From Trichobilharzia szidati (Eukaryota > Platyhelminthes > Trematoda > Strigeidida > Schistosomatidae): 64,000 bases of DNA. Positions 9,955 to 20,989 of this stretch are shown piece after piece (within the stretch, counting starts at the first letter, position 1; each line of letters opens with the position of its first letter). A program made the translations under genes and the position numbers. The DNA is taken from the NCBI GenBank assembly GCA_944472155.2, contig OX235272.1, positions 5,688,354 to 5,752,353 on the forward strand, given 5' to 3'. The notes under the pieces were generated by a model. It saw only the letters and a list, made by a program, of their open reading frames with translations. It searched no databases and had not been told where the DNA came from.

Positions 9955-10405
9955 GGCCTCGGTTATTCTTGGCTCTGTGGATTATTTCGAAGCAGGAGGC
10001 GTTTGTTGAGATGGAATGATCAGTGTTAACCAGGTATTCAATTATCGCACTCCTTTTTGCACCACTATTGCTTTTTCACAAACATGCTGGATAGTGTTCT
10101 TGAATCCTCTTGGACAAGGTGCGAGTCGAACTACCGACGTACCTAGCTCCACAGCAGCAGGTGAACTGATATATGCACATAGGAGTTGTCAGATGCGGGA
10201 TCTTGTCCTTGAGGCTTCTGCAGATCAGCGGGCGACTGGAGAACACTATTCTTAACGTTGCTGCAAAGAATGACCTTCTCAGAGAAACAAACTTAATGTA
10301 CACATACATACAAAATGACTCATATATATTTCCGATTGTACAGCTAAGAAAGTGAATTCGCCGAAAACATACTCTTCGCTGAACTACGTGTTTTGTTTTC
10401 ATAAA
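9955..10405 (-). pseudogene. PLE, C-terminal GIY-YIG fragment (second subfamily)
   Basis: From about 10300 down the minus strand reads SLRRSFFAATLRIVFSSRP, a linker, MCIYQFTCCCGARYVGSSTRTLSKRIQEHYPACL, a stop, then SAIIEYLVNTDHSISTNAS. CCCGARYVG is the altered zinc-finger/GIY-YIG start (usual form CSCGARYIG). At least one stop interrupts the domain. It abuts the other PLE copy tail-first. Bases 10320-10400 carry the plus-strand terminal block TGTACAGCTAAG and GCCGAAAACA. Confidence 0.7.
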
Positions 10406-10609
10406 ACTTTTTGACAGATAAACTGCCAGGTTTCAGCTTACTATCATTGGTTTTCTCTCGAATTTTGAGTGGAAGATACACTTTCAATAGCACATTTTGA
10501 TTTTCCCCTGTCAACTCCAGTTCTTTTTAGCTGGCTTCCAGCTTACCCTTAAGCTCCTACTTTATCTTCACACTGTCTCCTCCTCCCCGTCATTTCTCAT
10601 TCGCATTAC

Positions 10610-10990
10610 ATTCAAGCAACAGTTTGGCACTTGACGTCACTTAATGGTTTCCTCAGCATGTACCCAGTCCATCTCCATTTTCTTCAGGATATTTGTTGAA
10701 CAATAGGTTCTTGGTAGATTAGTTCTCAGAGTTTCATGTGGCCATTTCTTTCTGGTCATCTGATAGCCATCTATGGAACGAAGTCAGCTGTTGATAAACG
10801 TCTACAGTAGCCTGTTAGAGATACTTTTTGTGATACAATCACCAAGTTTCTGATCCATGCAGAAGTGACTTGAACATGCTGTTGACGGTCCCAGCTTTGC
10901 TCTTTATGCAGAGTGGAGATTTACAAACTGATTTCAGAGGAATGATGTCCTTTGCCTTCCTGAGCCAGGCTTTCACACCTTCATCTGTGC
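10610..10990 (-). pseudogene. RTE LINE, C-terminal fragment
   Basis: Minus-strand sequence parallels the RTE C-terminal coding region at 46800-47150 block for block: the CCAGTCCATCTCCATTTTCTTC region, TTCTGGTCATCTGAT, CAAGTTTCTGATCCATGC, and CAAACTGATTTCAGAGG. The frame is broken in many places and the 3' end is missing. Confidence 0.7.
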
Positions 10991-11059
10991 CCCTAGTTTA
11001 ACATTGTGTGAATCGACAATTCGAATCCACTTGATTGCCTGAGTATTATTACTTATGTG

Positions 11060-11295
11060 CTGTGATTCATTTCAAGTTTGGAGACAGATTGATATCGGTT
11101 GGAGAAACATTAAAAGTCAGGGAGTACTCGTCAACTGGTTCGTCCTAGTTTAAAACTATTCAACAGCACGCACACATAACTTTATCTTCAGAGATCGGAC
11201 CGAGGAGCTTCAGATGATGGAATGAGCTCTTCTGAGCACTCGGAAACTGGGAGGGAAACCAATTTTTCCTTGAATTCTAACTTCTGTCATTCCGC
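11060..11295 (-). mobile_element. SINE-A, heavily decayed
   Basis: Recognisable blocks are GATATCGGTTGGAGAAACATT, GGGAGTACT, CGTCCTAGTTTAAAACT and GAATTCTAACTTCTGTC in family order. The tRNA part is strongly altered. Confidence 0.5.
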
Positions 11296-11895
11296 TATTC
11301 TTGCATCTAACTATGTAGGCTTGTTGAATGGTTTTGTAGGTTCATACTTGCAGTTATTATTGGCAGTAGTTTTAATGTTGCAGTCCTGTTGAAATCATTA
11401 AGAGTTATAGATTTAATTAGATTAATATATCTGAAATAAAATAATTTAAAATGAGGAGTAGATTTATACATAACAGCAGGAAGAGAATCATATTTGCATC
11501 TAATTGGTAAATCTGTCAATATAATCATCTATATAAAATATTATTCTACTTAGCTTAGTTTATTTCTAGATTGAAAAAAAATTGGTTAGTATCTGAATAA
11601 GAGTTGAATACAACTTTTAACCTGTCTTAAAGCTAACTCGTTGAAGGATCCAGTTCATTAACTTTCGCGACTGACTTTCAATGAATGAGTTACAGTTTGA
11701 AGTCCCCTGCTGCACCTAAATCAACTAAGGCGATTAGGAAACATCACATGAGCGAATAAACCAGGCTGATGATGGCATCGTTCATAAAAGTCTGTGCCAG
11801 TATACAAATTCAACGTTTTACACAATTATATATTAACAAAGTGATAAAGTTAATTAAGACCCTAAGAATTAAAATAATTTATCAAAAGTTTTAGC
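11296..11895. other. Unassigned AT-rich sequence
   Basis: No coding or recognised repeat signal. Confidence 0.45.
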
Positions 11896-11899
11896 AAAC

Positions 11900-12325
11900 T
11901 AGAGACCTACATCACCAGGTATCTTCGCTCAATACTCAAGATCAGATGGCTAGCCAGAAAAGAACAGCAACAGGGATCTCTGGCAATGAACGAACCAACC
12001 CAGAAGTAACCAAATGTGCAGAAAATATGCAGGGAGAAATGGAGGTGGATTGGATTGGCCATACTCTGAAAAAAAACCATCAAGTGACATCACTCGCCAG
12101 GCCGTCGCTCGAGTGGAAGCCGACTGAATGCGAAGCGGTGAGTTGGTCGTCATTGCGAGCATAAGTTGACATGTAGGAGGTTATGTGAAGAGAAGATGAA
12201 AGCATGTGGGCAGACGTGGGGTCAGGTGAAACTGTTGACAGAGAACCGAACGCAATGGAGACGTTTGGCTGAAGCCCTATGTTCTTCTAGGAAGTAAAGG
12301 AAACAATAATACTACTACTGCTATT
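11900..12325 (+). pseudogene. RTE LINE, 3' end
   Basis: Begins within the C-terminal coding region (CTCAATACTCAAGATCAGATGG), passes GGAGGTGGATTGGATTGGCC (the W-I-G-H block) and GCTCGAGTGGAAGCC, and ends GAAGCCCTATGTTCTTCTAGG before an AATAATACTACTACT tail. The coding frame is broken by a poly-A expansion near 12070. The 3' end matches the tail of SINE-B. Confidence 0.75.
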
Positions 12326-12569
12326 AATAATAATCAAATGTTTTGTCATTTTTAGTATTACGAGTAGGGTATAGTATATGTATCTTTGAAATTTATGCAA
12401 TGATATTGTTTTCCTTTCTATAGGGTGGATTGACTAATCTCATATCCAACCTACCATGTTTTCCGGGTAAACAAGACGAAGATTAAAAGTGAACTAGCCA
12501 GGGATCACACCTAGAAGTCTTCAGTGAACTGCCACCAACTTAACACTAAACCTGTGACGCATAAAAAAT

Positions 12570-12770
12570 CTTGATGTAGTTGTGTTCTCTCTGAGTTAAA
12601 TGGTTTTTCTGCGAAGTTTTCATTGCCCCCTCTTAGGCAACATCTTCAGCGCATAATTCAGTTTGAAGTGGTAGGACAATGAAAACTTCGTAAATAAACC
12701 ATACAGCTAGCTCAGAGAATACAACCACATTAAAATCATCCACCTGAGCTACAAATCTTCTCCATCATAC
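12570..12770. repeat. PLE pLTR foldback with hammerhead-like motif
   Basis: Two pLTR ends face each other. The left arm has TTGATGTAGTTGTGTTCTC, GCGAAGTTTTCATTGCCCC and CAACATCTTCAGCGC. The right arm has ACAATGAAAACTTCGTAAATA, CAGAGAATACAACCACATT and GAGCTACAAATCTTCTCC. Unlike 45045-45385, the left arm continues past the GAAA block. Confidence 0.6.
12611..12652 (-). ncRNA. Hammerhead-like motif, near-intact core
   Basis: The minus strand has GCG, CTGAAGA, a bulged T, GTTGCC, loop, GGCAAT, GAAA, ACTT, CGC. Both core boxes, stem I and stem II are kept. Stem III has one change (AGCT to AACT) against 8468-8511, which should weaken it. Confidence 0.5.
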
Positions 12771-12879
12771 ATTAAAAATCATGAAAATAAATCAAAATAC
12801 TGACAGACAAAGGTGGATACTTTATTAAGCGTTCCAATGGATTTTGTAACAAGTATTACTAAGCGTTCTCTTGATAGTG

Positions 12880-13135
12880 AGGAGTGAATTTTATCAGTCA
12901 GGTTTGGAATGTGGCCACCATTCTAAGTAACTCGCCATCACGAGCCCGAATAGCTCAGTGGTAACGTCTCTGACTGCAGTACTGGGTGACTCGGGTTTGA
13001 ATCTCAGAAGATAAGTGAGTTCCTTCAAGGTTGCATATACGCCTTGCTGACCAGTGAGTGCCAACTAACACGAAACCTAGATCAGGTAGGGCTTTCTGCC
13101 GATTGCCAGCAACCATATAACATCATCAGTTCCAA
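12880..13135 (+). mobile_element. SINE-C, tRNA-derived
   Basis: The leader has ATCAGTCAGGTTTGGAATG and CTCGCCATCACGAG. The tRNA-like part follows, with a perfect A box TAGCTCAGTGG and a B box GGGTTTGAATCTC. The body has CGCCTTGCTGACC, AACACGAAACCTAG and TTTCTGCCGATTGCC, and the end is TAACATCATC. This is the best copy of the family here. The leader is the same sequence that forms the arms of the 1062-1431 foldback. Confidence 0.65.
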
Positions 13136-13261
13136 AAATAATAAATTTTACAAGGAGTTAGAAAAGAAACAGAAATAAGCACGCAAACATGAAGTCAGTA
13201 GCAGTGGATAGGATTGTTACCATGACATTAGAAGTGGTTGGGTGGTTTTCCTTTGTATACA

Positions 13262-14225
13262 TTACTCTGGTTTCTCCAACTGAGTGGTTAAGGCTTCAGC
13301 AACGTAAAGGAGATGAAAGTGTATTGCCTTTTGTAGGTTATTCTCCACTCTGTATATCACTTTGAAGGAGGCGTTTGTTGAGATAACAGAATGACTAGTG
13401 TTGACGAGATGTTCGATCATCGCACTCCTTATACAGCCTCTATTAACTGTTTTATAGCTATGCGGGAAAGTGTTCTTGAACCCTTTTGGATAGGGTACGT
13501 GTTGAACTACCAATGTGCCTGGTCTGCTCCACACTAAAAGGTAAACTGATATATGCATGTAGAAGTGGCCAGATGCAGGATCTAGTCTTTAAGGCCTCCA
13601 CAGATCAATGGATGACTGGAAAACAACACACTTAGAGCCACTGAGAAGAATGTTCTTCTTAAAGATGCTGAAATCCTCCTCTTGAGTACATCGCAAGCTA
13701 ATTCTTCCCTGAAATTCAGATTCATGTAAAGTATCTTTTTTAAAACAAGTGATATTTTATGCCTCAGGACTCTTGGTTGGTTTTTTATTCTTGTCGACGA
13801 ATCTTGGTGTATATCCATTTTGGATGAAGATTTCTTTGAGAGGATCTGGTTCTGCTCTTAGGGTGTCAGGATCGCAGATGCGTAAGATCCGAACGGCAAG
13901 GAATTTAATCAGATTTCGTTTACAAACAATAGGTAACCAAATGTAGAAACTTGATAGCTGACTGTTCAAAGTGGGTTTTCTATGGATTGACCTTCGAAAG
14001 GTTCCGTCAGGTTGTCTTGTTAGTTCCACGTCATGAAAGGGAATTTTGGATTCGCATTCTATTTCTATGGTGAATTTTCTTGCCGGATGGCAGCTGTTGA
14101 ATATTTTTAGCAACTGATTTGGGCCGTGACTGTTGTCACATATGACGAAGATCACCATCGACTTATCGTTCGTACATTTGCAAACTGTCAATGGACAACT
14201 TGAGTGAGTTTTGTAGACTTTGGTT
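13262..14225 (-). pseudogene. PLE, RT C-terminus through GIY-YIG (frameshifted)
   Basis: From about 14190 the minus strand covers the end of the RT domain: IPFHDVELTRQPDGTFRRSI, KPTLNSQLSSF, the KRNLIKFLAVRI block and IQNGYTPRFVDKNKKP. It then covers the linker, ILYMNLNFREELACDVLKRR, and the C-terminal part with SAMIEHLVNTSHSVISTNASF and a terminal leucine-rich segment. The GIY-YIG start near 13510 is frameshifted. Open segments lie at 13757-14191, 13582-13818 and 13262-13558. Confidence 0.8.
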
Positions 14226-14790
14226 CATCAAATAAATCTAAATCTATACAAAACCCTCATAATCTAAATATCGGTTTTCAGTTCATTTTCCTGAAGCCTT
14301 ACTGAGGAGTTGTAACCATTGGAGTAGATCATATCAGCGTGAATTGGATTCTGATTGAAGACATTATTTGGGTGCATGGTGGGGGGGGGGAGGTTAGAAG
14401 TAGTACTATATCATGAATTGATAAAATTTGGAATTCTCAGATCATTAAATTCTAGTTCAAGAGGTAGAATGACCAACAGTCTTGGCCTCGTGACCTGAAC
14501 GTCTCGAATCAATACTTTTGGGTGGCGTTGGTGGTTATTGAAGAACAGTTCCAACGTAGGACTAAACATCTTTCCAGTGCCTCCTGGTTTTCAGTGATCT
14601 TCAAGTAATGCTGTTTGATGACGAAAACTACATTGAATAAAAATTTAATCCGCTAAATTGTCTCTATTCTCCTCACAGCGTAATCAGTTTTTTCCGACTT
14701 GAATTCAGTTCACCATCTGAAATCAGTGTCAGTTTAGTAAATGACCACCTCTGAAGGAAACCACATCTTAGGTGCTGCTTCTTATTGTTA
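14226..14790. other. Unassigned sequence with a G10 run
   Basis: Holds GTGGGGGGGGGGAGG at about 14379-14393. No coding signal recognised. Confidence 0.4.
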
Positions 14791-14794
14791 TTAT

Positions 14795-15730
14795 AGTTTC
14801 CTTTGTTCCTAGAGGAAATTAGGACTTCAACCACACGTCTCCATTGCATTCGGTTCTCTGCCAACGTTTTCACCTGACTCCATGTGCGCCCACATGCTTT
14901 CATCTTCTCTTCACATGACCTCCTCCACATCACCGTCGCACTGAAGACTGACTCGCCACCTCCCGTTTGCGTTCCACTCGAGCGATGGCTTAGAGTATGG
15001 CCAATGCAATCCACCTCCGTTTCTTTTTGGTTATTCGTTGCACAGTTGGTCCCTGCTTAGTTGGTTCGGTGATTGTCACAGATCTCTGTTGCTGAATTTT
15101 TCTGGCTGGCAATCTAATCTTGAGAATTTAGCGAAGACACCTGTACATGAAGAGGTGTAGTTTTGTTCGAAAAAAGGTGCGTGACGCGGCGCCAAGTCTC
15201 TGACCCGTTTAGTAGCAGTGACTTCACATTGGATTTGAAAATCGGGATCTTATTTTCCATTCTGAGTGTTATTGATCTCCACACAGACTTGAGAGTAATG
15301 AAAGCTTGTTTTGCTTTCCCGTTCTTAGCTTTGATGATTTCCTCATCAGATCCGTCCGCCTGTAGTTGAAACAATGCTTCCCAGGTAGGTGGGTAGGTGA
15401 GAGAGGTTGCTTCTTCCAGATTTCTCCCATTTATGCTGACTGTTGTTGTTGCTGTTGATGATGTTGGCCAGGAATCTTCATCACCTCTGTTTTCTGTATG
15501 TACACCTGAAGTCCAATCCTTGATGCTTTTTCCTCTGCCAGCTTTCTCGCTTTTCACTTGCATATCTTCCAGTTTGTGTGAAATCAGACATATATCATCG
15601 GTGAATTCAGATCCTCCAAGTTTTTGTGTGGGTCCATTTTATGCCTGTCTCCTCCTTGCTCGCCACTGTCTGTCTCATTATTCAGTCTACCACAATCAGG
15701 AAAATCACTGGAGATAGTAGGAAGCCAGCC
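14795..15730 (-). pseudogene. RTE LINE, RT C-terminus to 3' end
   Basis: The minus strand from 15727 runs through the RT catalytic region. The box near 15600 reads EFTDDIC where FADD is expected, with no frame change there. The C-terminal region follows with SINGRNLEEATSLTYP and KSNVKSLLLNGSETWR, and it ends in the WRR and VEVL blocks near 14830. The 3' tail is AACAATAATA-like at 14795. The 149-residue open segment at 15114-15563 is the longest intact piece. Frameshifts separate the segments. Confidence 0.8.
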
Positions 15731-15736
15731 AGCATT

Positions 15737-15845
15737 GTCGGTGGCACAGTGGTTAGGACTCTCGCCGACCATGCACATGGTCCGGGGTTCGAACCTCGGA
15801 CCATGTGCATGGTCGGCGAGCGTCCTAACCGCTATACCACCGACG
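15737..15845. repeat. Palindrome of two SINE-B tRNA heads
   Basis: Two SINE-B heads lie face to face around TTCGAA (15788-15793). Each arm is about 54 bases with A-box sequence (TGGCACAGTGG on plus, TGGTATAGCGG on minus) and the GCCGACCATGCACATGGTCC block. The arms differ at only a few positions. The two heads share one B-box core, which is itself palindromic. The body of SINE-B is missing on both sides. Confidence 0.8.
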
Positions 15846-15889
15846 CACAATAATTATACCATAAATAAGACATAATATAAGGCATCTAC

Positions 15890-16290
15890 TGTTATACCAT
15901 ATAAGGAGGGGACTTCTGAGACCCTACGTAGGATTCTTAATAAAGCAGGAATTATAGTGTCACTTAAACCTACAAACTCACTCAGGGACAAGCTCTGTAG
16001 ACTAAAAGACCCTGTTGGTTGACCCAATTAGACAAAATGATATAATTTACAAAATAAACTGCAACGACTATGATTTAGTTAAACTACATAGATCAAACTA
16101 GTAGGTCGGGGGTAGTTAGATTGTATTTATATACGTATATAAATGAAGCAAGAAAATTGTGTGAGTGACCTGATATGATTATGAGCAGCAATAAATTGTT
16201 CGCAAAACGTGGTCATCAGTCAATAATACTGTATAACACTGTGAGACTTTATCAGAGTAAAATCTTATCTATAATGGACACGTTCATCTT
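15890..16290 (+). pseudogene. PLE, GIY-YIG start and terminus
   Basis: Decayed coding blocks read RRILNKAGIIVSLKPTNS and KLCRLKDPVG, the same order as at 9640-9760, followed by stop-rich sequence. The terminus CTGATATGATTATGAGCAGC and AATAATACTGTATAACACTG follows, then TATCTATAATGGA. It links the short foldback elements (2697, 39726) to PLE ends. Confidence 0.65.
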
Positions 16291-17229
16291 CTTTACCTTG
16301 GCATAGTAAACGTTACTGACCATGATTTCCGATGAAAACACTCAGACGAAGTCTATTCCGAAATTAAATTCAAATTTCTACAAACAACTCATAGTCTAAA
16401 AATATCAGTTTCCAGCACATTGACAGCTAGTATCCTAAATATGCATTATGTCATCATTTAAAGAGATGAGCAATTAGCCTATGGATAGATTAAAATTTGT
16501 GATTATGAGGAATAATCATTGTGGATTTGCCTTAATTATGCATAAAATTGTGATTACTCAGCTAATCAACGAAACATGAAAAAAGATTCAGATGGGCTCA
16601 TCAGTCTGTTTTTCCACATAATTAACAAAGTGACCTAAATTCATCCAGATTTGCATTTATTCACAGTAGTGAGGTTTGGAGGAGAAGGACGGTGGTGGGG
16701 GTGGGGGTGGAGGAGGCGGCCTGAAAAATTAATGAACAGTAAAATTTGTGTGGATGACTGTTCAACTGGAACATTCCCTAATATACAAGAATATTTGATT
16801 AGATTCATAAAGAATTTCTCAGCATCTTGCGTTATAAACTAATTACAGTTGTTAATCCTCCTTTTTTATTCGGCTACCCAATATGCTACAGAGCGCAGTA
16901 TATCAAATTTTCTCAGTTATCGTTGGCTTTAACCCCAAAATATTTACGTACCTGAAGAAAAATCTGTGTACTTACTTGAGTTTGTTGAATGGCTTCAAAC
17001 ATACCGATTAGTAGTCTGTTACGAAGGGGAAAATCGATTTTGGGATATGGAGCCTATTGCAGATAGAACAGGATTCCATTGAATGAAATACTCGAATATT
17101 TTGTATGAGTAGTAGATTGCCGACGGATCACTTTCAGAAATTGCTATCCAATGTTATTAATATTCTACAGAGAACTTATAATACCAGTCGAACGTTGACA
17201 AGTGTCTGACTTGAAAATACTTTACGCAA
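16291..17229. other. Unassigned sequence with a G-rich patch
   Basis: Contains a purine-rich patch of GGTGG and GGGGT repeats at about 16690-16720 that could form a quadruplex. The upstream part of the next PLE may be hidden here but I cannot read it. Confidence 0.35.
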
Positions 17230-18440
17230 TGTGAGGAGTAATCAAGAAGGGAGATGCACAAGTGATAATTACGAAATAGAAGTTGGTGTCATTGTTCGGC
17301 AGGAGTAAAATCCTACGTCAACTGACTGTCAGTATACTCATGTTTTGCAGCTTCTAGCCTTTGAAATACAAATGCAATCTGATAAAGTGCTTGGTTCACA
17401 GAGCAGGAGCAATCTCCTCGAATGAATGTCTTGATGAGGAACTTAATAATATTACAAGGTTGCTGAATGAAGGCAGTTACCCAGAAAAGTTCATTGATAA
17501 GAACATGAATCTAAATTCAAAGCAGCCCAAGGTACCGACAGTTCCTAAGAAGGCCTTATTCTTACAAATTCAGTTCCTCGGGGACAACATCAGTGAGATA
17601 CTAACACAACGCCTTAGAAATGCTGTAAAAAGAGCATTCCCTGCTGCTGAATTACGCTGTGTCTTCAAAATCGCCTCTAGTTTGCTTTCTGGAGTAAAAG
17701 ATAGGCAGACTGATTTCTCCTCTTCTATGCGTATTTACCGGTTTGACTGCTCCTGTGCAGCCAGTTACATAGGCCGTACAATTAGGCGTGTTTCTCGTCA
17801 GATTTCCGATCATCACCCTGCGTGGTTAAGCAAAGGACAAACAAAATCTATTCGTAACGCTATTCGATCTCATCTTTTGTATGCAGAACACAAGACTGAT
17901 GTTAGTGATGCAGCTTTCAAAGTCATTTACCGCATACCAACAAATCTTAACTTCACCTTAAGAGTTCATTTGCTAAATATTGCTGAGGCCGTTGGGATCC
18001 ACATTAAGAAGCCTAATTTATGCGTCCAAAAGAAGCTGGTTCAGAGATTGTCCTTACCTTGGCTATCTAGGTTCGAATGATCCTCAATTTGTTAAGCAAA
18101 TTTCCTTAATTTTAGTTGATACCCTATTTGCTATTATACTTTTATTATTATTATGATTTAAGTATCTTTAATGAACTGTAATTCCATTGTGATCTTACGT
18201 TACCAATTGATATTATATAAAAAGCGCCAATATTGTTATTGACTACTATTCTAGAATATCCTCTGTATATAAACATATATAACTGTAGAGCCAGAAGAGG
18301 AAATTATCGAAAAAGAAAATTCTTTGCACAGTTATTTTGCTTTTTATTAATGTTTTCTAGAACTTGGGTCGAAAAGATATCTTTGCTGAACTTCTTGTTC
18401 TTTTCAATCTAATGTTCCGATGGGTATTTTCCACATTAGA
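17230..18440 (+). mobile_element. PLE with intact C-terminal reading frame and 3' end
   Basis: Coding sequence upstream of 17361 is readable but interrupted (a stop precedes PLKYKCNLIKCL). The open frame 17361-18080 follows. The 3' region has AT-rich sequence, the CTGTAGAGCCAGAAGAGG and CGAAAAAGAAAATTC terminal block, and then joins an oppositely oriented PLE at about 18440. Confidence 0.7.
17361..18080 (+). CDS. PLE C-terminal protein: RT tail and GIY-YIG endonuclease (239 aa, intact)
   Basis: The frame starts inside the RT thumb (KYKCNLIKCL) and has no natural start, so ATG 17361 is only the first in-frame Met. Residues 30-52 carry the LLNEGSYPEKFIDKN block. Residues 60-100 are a linker with ILTQRLRNAVKRAFP. 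Residues 122-150 hold the zinc-finger-like DCSCAASYIGRTIRRVSRQI, with the YIG of GIY-YIG and the R expected about ten residues on. The end (NLCVQKKLVQRLSLPW) is the family's conserved terminus. It is the longest unbroken PLE endonuclease here. A complete element would need the RT part upstream, which is broken. Confidence 0.8.
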   Translation: MKYKCNLIKCLVHRAGAISSNECLDEELNNITRLLNEGSYPEKFIDKNMNLNSKQPKVPTVPKKALFLQIQFLGDNISEILTQRLRNAVKRAFPAAELRCVFKIASSLLSGVKDRQTDFSSSMRIYRFDCSCAASYIGRTIRRVSRQISDHHPAWLSKGQTKSIRNAIRSHLLYAEHKTDVSDAAFKVIYRIPTNLNFTLRVHLLNIAEAVGIHIKKPNLCVQKKLVQRLSLPWLSRFE

Positions 18441-19340
18441 TAAGTTTATTTGAAATATCACACAGTAATAATGCAGTGTTAATAACTGGATGACAAAGTT
18501 TCAAGGCATACATAAATTATTGCGACTCATAATCAAATCAATTTAGTCACATGCTTTCACAATATGTCATATTTTTATATTTTCTCTATTTCTGTCTCTC
18601 CATATTCCCTGTGTTGTTTGTTGCAGCTTTCCATATCTCCGGCGCAGGCATTGTGTCATTCCGATTGCACGTGTGTGGTGATGAATCGACAAACAAAGAT
18701 CCAGTGATTGACCTCCCTATCTCTCCGCCTAACTAAATTACCTTCTAATACTCGCATCAAGTCCCACCCAGTCCATTGAGTGATTACATGTAAGTGAAGG
18801 CAGTACAATGACTGAGCTTTTCTCTAGATTGTTTAACTTATCAGGGTCAATCATTCTTTGTTTAGCTAGATTTTTATGTTCCAGTAATCGAGTTGACTCC
18901 AATCTAGTAGTTTGACCTGTGTAACTGACGTCACACTCATTACATGCTATTTAGTAAATTGTATTATTTTTCTTAATTAGATGTTAGCGGTTCTTAAACC
19001 GATAAAGTTTATATCTGAGGGAGTTGGTTGGTTGGCTGGTTTAAATGCCAACCTAATTCCAACTTCATTGATAATTCCACTCAAGGCCTCTGATGCTCCT
19101 TCTTTATACGGCAGTACTACAGAGGCTTTGATATGTATATTGTTTTCGTCACTTTAATTACAAGTCTTAGTTTTTCTATGTTTCTTCATATATGTCTGAT
19201 ACTTCCTTTATTTGTCTGATTTCGTTATTTAAATCTTCTGGTTGACTAGTAAGGCTCCTGGCCCGATTATAAAGACATTTAACTAAACCTATCTTCGTAA
19301 ACCGATTCTGGATGGGGTGAATTAAAGTGTGAGTATTTAC
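18440..19340 (-). pseudogene. PLE, GIY-YIG region and terminus (divergent)
   Basis: The minus strand shows IQNRFTKIGLVKCLYNRARS near 19300, an LPYKEGASEALSGII block near 19110, then CNECDVSYTGQTTRLE near 18930 (zinc-finger-like cysteines and YTG where YIG is usual) and a degraded C-terminus. The terminus near 18480-18545 matches the 9181 hairpin weakly. Stops occur in every frame. Tail-to-tail with the PLE at 17230. Confidence 0.7.
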
Positions 19341-20985
19341 CTGAGTGTGTCGGTTTCCTACAAATGCTCGTATCTAATCATCCACCATCTTGTTTTCGTT
19401 CTATTCTGCGTTATAGCATGGCCAACTCACCCTGTTCATTTTATAATTCAGAAGTCAATTAGATTCCGTCTACTACTGAGTTCATATGTGTGAAGAAATG
19501 AGGAATATCTTCAGATTTCAACAAAATGTTCGAAGGTAAAACTATTGACATTCATCTCTCGTCTTCTGGTCAACCAGGTTGGGTATATCAGGTTGGGTAG
19601 TGTTATAAAATAATTCTTTGCATACTTTAAGAGTTCATTTTCTATTGATTTGTTGTCACATGATTACTGTGAGATCCTTTACCTGAGCGTCCAACCCACA
19701 GGAGCTGCGTTCCAGTGGTTGTCGTTGACCAATACATTTTTATACAGCTTTTGTTCCCTTAAAATCCTGGAGCTCACGTGCATTTCATGTTTAAGAAGTA
19801 AGATTTTAAACGCCCTTGACAGATCGTCAATATATATCACTACTTTCAAGTCCTGAGACTGCAGAGGGTTGACCACCCTTTGATGTGGCATAATGGGATT
19901 AAAGATATCCGTATTGGACTAACCTCTGTTAGCAGTAGTAATAGCTTCATTTTGAACAGAGTTTTTATACTGTACAAAATTTTCAGAATAGTTTGTTATA
20001 TGATATTTTATGTACATCCAGGATCTTCAAATAAAATATGACGTGATGGTAGACCAAGTGAAACACTTCTGCCTGACATGAAGCAAATACCGATAATGAT
20101 GTCCCTTCTTTGTCTTCTTCGGTAAATGCATGTAATTTGGTTGAATGGCAATTAGAAAAGTTTCAGAAATCCATTCTGTGAACCAAGGACACAACCGAAA
20201 AACAGTTAGTTATTTCTTGCATTGCAGTACGCCGCAACCCTCAATTATGTTTTTTTTCTCAAGATAACTAGAAACTTGAGAATCAGAAAATTGTAAGCAA
20301 ACAAAATACTCTCCACAGTATAAAACGTAATTAACGATCGCACTTAATCAGATTTAAACAAAATGAACGGGAGAAAATATCTATGAAATATCGATGGGAT
20401 TATTCGGTAGTCCAAATTTAAGCAGGCTGCCAATATAAATGATTCTCTGAGTGCAGTTCTACGGATCATTCAAACCAATAGTTCAAGACGTAGCTGAGCA
20501 TCATGATCATGTGCTAACACGCTATAGTTTCATTATTTTTCCTGATATAATTAACGATTCTATAGATGATGTTAAAAAGCCTTGCTTGCTTGTCTTTATT
20601 GTGCTGTTTCACAATTATTCCATTTCCTGGCTTTGTATTATATTTTGTTGTTTTTGTATGGCACATATTTTGATGCCCATATTTTGCTACGCTTGTTCAC
20701 AAATAAATAATAATGGTTATATTGCTGGAGACCTGACTGACCTCATACTTAATGTTTTAATAGAGATGTAAATCCGATGAAAATATGCCTGAAATATGGC
20801 TATGATTACAATTCTGATACCAAGGAAAGCAATAACACTCAACTCTTCAGTAGTAAAAAGTTTGACTCAAAATGTGATCGGAAGTCGAGACATAGTTCTT
20901 TACAAAAATAACTATCATATAGAAAAGAACTCTATTATTAGTTTCACATTCAAGTTCCACTAGTATCGATGGCCTGTCATTCAAC
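19341..20985. other. Unassigned sequence
   Basis: No family recognised. A 70-aa minus-strand frame at 19679-19891 contains VVIYIDDL, which resembles an RT catalytic box, but no flanking RT motifs support it. A 106-aa hydrophobic frame at 20451-20771 looks like chance AT-rich coding. Confidence 0.35.
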
Positions 20986-20989
20986 GATC

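Noticed and set aside
16680..16725. Regulatory CpG or promoter element
   Set aside because: Only a short purine-rich patch; no gene nearby.
19679..19891. YIDD-containing 70-aa frame on minus
   Set aside because: A single four-residue match without flanking RT motifs in any frame is not enough to call RT.
20451..20771. 106-aa hydrophobic frame
   Set aside because: AT-rich, no family, no neighbours; hydrophobic residues are expected from base composition.
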